Shown here: positions 12,764 to 14,594 of the stretch, piece by piece
Layout: each line of letters starts with the position of its first letter
Numbering within the stretch: position 1 is the first letter of the stretch
Assembly (NCBI GenBank): GCA_023441105.1
Contig: JAEZQX010000455.1
Span: forward strand, 1-14,594
From: Pseudomonadota bacterium
GTDB taxonomy: Bacteria; Pseudomonadota; Gammaproteobacteria; Burkholderiales; Burkholderiaceae
Direction: 5' to 3'
Length of the DNA: 14,594 nucleotides
Notes under the pieces: generated by a model
Seen by the model: only the letters and a program-made list of their open reading frames with translations
The model's database searches: none
Told to the model about the DNA's origin: nothing
Position numbers and translations under genes: made by a program

Positions 12764-13627
12764 ATGACGCTGCCGAGCCTCAACCTGCTGCTGCAGTCGA
12801 TCCTGTCGGGCATCTTCATCGGCGCGCTCTACGGCCTGATCGGCCTTGGCCTCGGACTGACCTGGGGCCTGCTGCGCCAGATCAACCTGGCGCATTTCGG
12901 GCTGCTGTTCCTCGGCGCCTACCTCAGCTACCACATGGCGACGGTGTGGGGCATCGATCCGCTGCTGACCCTGCTGCTCATCCCGCCGCTGTTCTTCGTG
13001 TTCGGCGTGGTGATGCAGTGGCTGCTGTCGCGCTTCGACGTCTCGCCCTTCAACTCGCTGCTGGTCACCTTCGGCATCGCCGTGGTGATGGAGAGCGCGA
13101 TCCAGGCGGTGTGGACCGCCGACTTCCGCCGCCTGGAATCGCACTACAACCAGATGCGCTTCACCGTCGGGCCACTCTACCTCCCGGTGCCGGAACTGGT
13201 GACCCTGCTGTTGTCGGTGGGCATCGCGCTCCTGACCTGGGCGGCGATGCGGCACACCGACCTCGGCAAGGCGATGCGGGCGATGGCCGAGGACGGGGCG
13301 ATCGCGGCCGCCTTCGGCATCAACCAGAAAGGACTCTCGCTGGTGCTGGCGGGCGTTTGCGCGGCGCTCGCCGGCGTCGCCGGCATCTGCCTTGCGCTGA
13401 CCTTCACGCTGACGCCGTCGCAGATCTTCGCCTGGGTGGGCGTGGTCTTCGCCGCGGTCATGCTGGGCGGGCTCGGCAGCGCCATCGGCCCGCTGGTCGC
13501 CGGCATGATCATCGGCGTGAGCGAAGCGGTGACCATGGCGGTGGCATCGCCGTCGTGGGCGCCGATCGTGTCGTTCTCGCTGCTCATCCTGGTGCTGCTG
13601 TTCCGGCCGGGCAAGATCCGGGCATGA
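12764..13627 (+). CDS. livH: LivH-type permease of the HAAT ABC importer
   Basis: This 287-residue integral inner-membrane permease is one half of the translocation pore. Hydrophobic segments are visible at about 6-36, 43-58, 64-88, 99-112, 142-164, 194-220, 224-252 and 263-281, consistent with eight transmembrane helices. Family landmarks are GIFIGALYGLIGLGLGLTWG near the N-terminus, RQINLAHFGLLFLGAY at about 38-53, and the cytoplasmic loop GKAMRAMAEDGAIAAAFGIN at about 168-187, which contacts the ATPase. LGGLGSAIGPLVAGMIIGV follows near 230-248. Length matches LivH (about 290). No clear ribosome binding site precedes the ATG, suggesting translation depends on the binding-protein gene 16 bp upstream. 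Its stop overlaps the LivM start by 4 bp. The symbol denotes family membership, and substrate specificity is set by the binding protein. Confidence 0.9.
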   Translation: MTLPSLNLLLQSILSGIFIGALYGLIGLGLGLTWGLLRQINLAHFGLLFLGAYLSYHMATVWGIDPLLTLLLIPPLFFVFGVVMQWLLSRFDVSPFNSLLVTFGIAVVMESAIQAVWTADFRRLESHYNQMRFTVGPLYLPVPELVTLLLSVGIALLTWAAMRHTDLGKAMRAMAEDGAIAAAFGINQKGLSLVLAGVCAALAGVAGICLALTFTLTPSQIFAWVGVVFAAVMLGGLGSAIGPLVAGMIIGVSEAVTMAVASPSWAPIVSFSLLILVLLFRPGKIRA

Positions 13628-14594
13628 GCGTGCGGGGCGGCGTCGCGCTGCTGCCGGCGGCGATCGCCGTGGCCCTGATGGCCGGCTTGCCGTGGCTGGG
13701 CCTGCCGGCATTCTACGAATCGTTCCTGTACCTGGTTTGTCATTGGACGATCCTCGCCGTCTCCTGGAACATCCTGTCCGGCTACTCGGGCTACTTCTCC
13801 TTCGGCCACGGTGCCTTCTTCGGCGTCGGCATGTACACCTCGGCGTACCTCGCCGCCAATCTCGAATGGCCCTTCCTGGCGACGCTGCCGGCGGCCGCGG
13901 CGCTGGCGGCGCTGCTGGGGGTGGCGCTGGGGGCCGTGGTGTTCCGGGTGAAGGCGGTGCGCGGCGAGCTGTTCGCGCTGCTCACGCTGGCGGTGACCTT
14001 CGTGATCGCAACCATCGTGCTCAACACGCCGGTGGACGGCGGGCCGGGCGTCTACCTGCATTCGGTGGCGGTGCCGGCCATCGGTCCCACGCCGTCCTCC
14101 TCCTTCTACCTGATGGCCCTGGCCGCGGCGGTCGCGACCCTGGCGATTGCGCGCTGGATCTTCATCTCCCGCCTGGGCGTCGGCCTGTTCGCCATCCATG
14201 ACGACGAGGACGTGGCCGAGGTGATGGGCGTGCCCACCTACCGCTACAAGCTGGTCGCCTTCGGCATCTCCTGCGCGCTCGCCGGGCTCGCCGGCGGCCT
14301 GCACGCGCTGTTCGTCACCTACGTGACGGTCGCCGAGACCTTCAACATCACCGTGCCGCTGACGGTGGTGCTGATGAGCGTGCTGGGCGGCGTGCGCCAT
14401 TGGGCCGGCCCGGCCGTCGGCGCGCTGGCGATCACCTGCCTGCTCTATTTCTTCACCGCCGGCATCGACCCGCTGGTCGGTCGCGCCGCCGTGGGCATCA
14501 TCCTCGTGGTGGTGATCCTGTTCATGCCGCAGGGCATCCTCGGCTTCCTGCTGAAGCAACGCAGGCTGCCGGCGGGAGCGCGGCGGCCCGCGCC
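13624..14594 (+). CDS. livM: LivM-type permease of the HAAT ABC importer, 3' end beyond window
   Basis: An open frame starting at the ATGA overlap (13624) runs to the window edge with 323 full codons and no stop. It is a polytopic membrane protein with the LivM signature: SWNILSGYSGYFSFGHGAFFGVGMY at about 47-71, KAVRGELFALLTLAVTF at about 110-126, and the ATPase-coupling loop AIHDDEDVAEVMGVPTYRYKLVAFGISCALAGLAGG at about 194-229. In that loop IHDDED stands where most relatives have IRDDE. The sequence reaches the usual C-terminal PQGILGF element at about 302-308, so little of a normal-length LivM is missing. It could stop soon or continue into a LivG ATPase, as in LivM-LivG fusions. The ATPases LivG and LivF are expected just to the right. 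The symbol reflects family only. Confidence 0.9.
   Translation, partial: MSVRGGVALLPAAIAVALMAGLPWLGLPAFYESFLYLVCHWTILAVSWNILSGYSGYFSFGHGAFFGVGMYTSAYLAANLEWPFLATLPAAAALAALLGVALGAVVFRVKAVRGELFALLTLAVTFVIATIVLNTPVDGGPGVYLHSVAVPAIGPTPSSSFYLMALAAAVATLAIARWIFISRLGVGLFAIHDDEDVAEVMGVPTYRYKLVAFGISCALAGLAGGLHALFVTYVTVAETFNITVPLTVVLMSVLGGVRHWAGPAVGALAITCLLYFFTAGIDPLVGRAAVGIILVVVILFMPQGILGFLLKQRRLPAGARRPA

Noticed and set aside
1..14594. Search for CRISPR arrays, tRNAs, rRNA, transposases, integrases and att sites
   Set aside because: No regularly spaced repeats, cloverleaf-like sequence, or transposase/integrase motifs were seen; composition looks uniform across the window.

Overview
This window looks like a catabolic and uptake island from a GC-rich proteobacterium, most likely Betaproteobacteria (Burkholderiales). 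The taxon is inferred from composition, the two Bug-type tripartite tricarboxylate receptors with AQ-type signal cleavage, and the mix of aromatic ring-cleavage and Liv-type transport genes. No ribosomal or phylogenetic marker is present to settle it. Coding density is very high. No gene-free stretch exceeds 160 bp, and I see no tRNA, rRNA, CRISPR array or insertion sequence.

Layout. (1) Positions 1-75, minus strand: the first 25 codons of a short-chain dehydrogenase, divergent from everything to its right. (2) Positions 234-3638, plus strand: a tight unit of a beta-hydroxyacid dehydrogenase (HIBADH/6PGDH-like), an Amidohydro_1-family hydrolase overlapping it by 4 bp, and a maleylacetate reductase starting at a TTG with a strong ribosome binding site. 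A 22-codon mini-ORF exactly bridges the last two. (3) Positions 3557-5365, minus strand: a class A FAD aromatic monooxygenase of the PheA/TfdB type, convergent with the reductase and overlapping its end by 82 bp. (4) Positions 5465-14594, plus strand: a long series consisting of an NTF2/SnoaL-like protein, a Bug receptor, a hydroxyquinol 1,2-dioxygenase-type intradiol enzyme, a degenerate citrate-synthase-like (citryl-CoA lyase-like) protein, a CaiB/BaiF (class III) CoA transferase, a second Bug receptor, and then the binding protein and two permeases (LivH, LivM) of a branched-chain-amino-acid-type ABC importer. The second permease runs off the right edge.

How the genes fit together (inference from families). 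The importer and the two Bug proteins would capture and import an aromatic or carboxylated substrate. The amidohydrolase, the dehydrogenases and the NTF2-like protein would perform upper-pathway trimming. The FAD monooxygenase would hydroxylate a phenol or resorcinol-type intermediate to hydroxyquinol (or a substituted version). The intradiol enzyme would open that ring to maleylacetate, and the reductase would make 3-oxoadipate. The CoA transferase and citrate-synthase-like protein may form an unusual CoA-dependent carbon-carbon lyase step, either at the end of this route or on a side product. No regulator gene lies in the window. The 97-bp divergent gap at 5366-5464, which holds a perfect 12-bp palindrome, is the best candidate control point.

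The most interesting items are: the citrate-synthase-like protein, which lacks two of the three catalytic positions yet sits next to a CoA transferase; the amidohydrolase, which lacks the usual HxxE glutamate; the combination of two orphan Bug receptors with one ABC importer; and the small overlapping ORF joining the hydrolase and the reductase.
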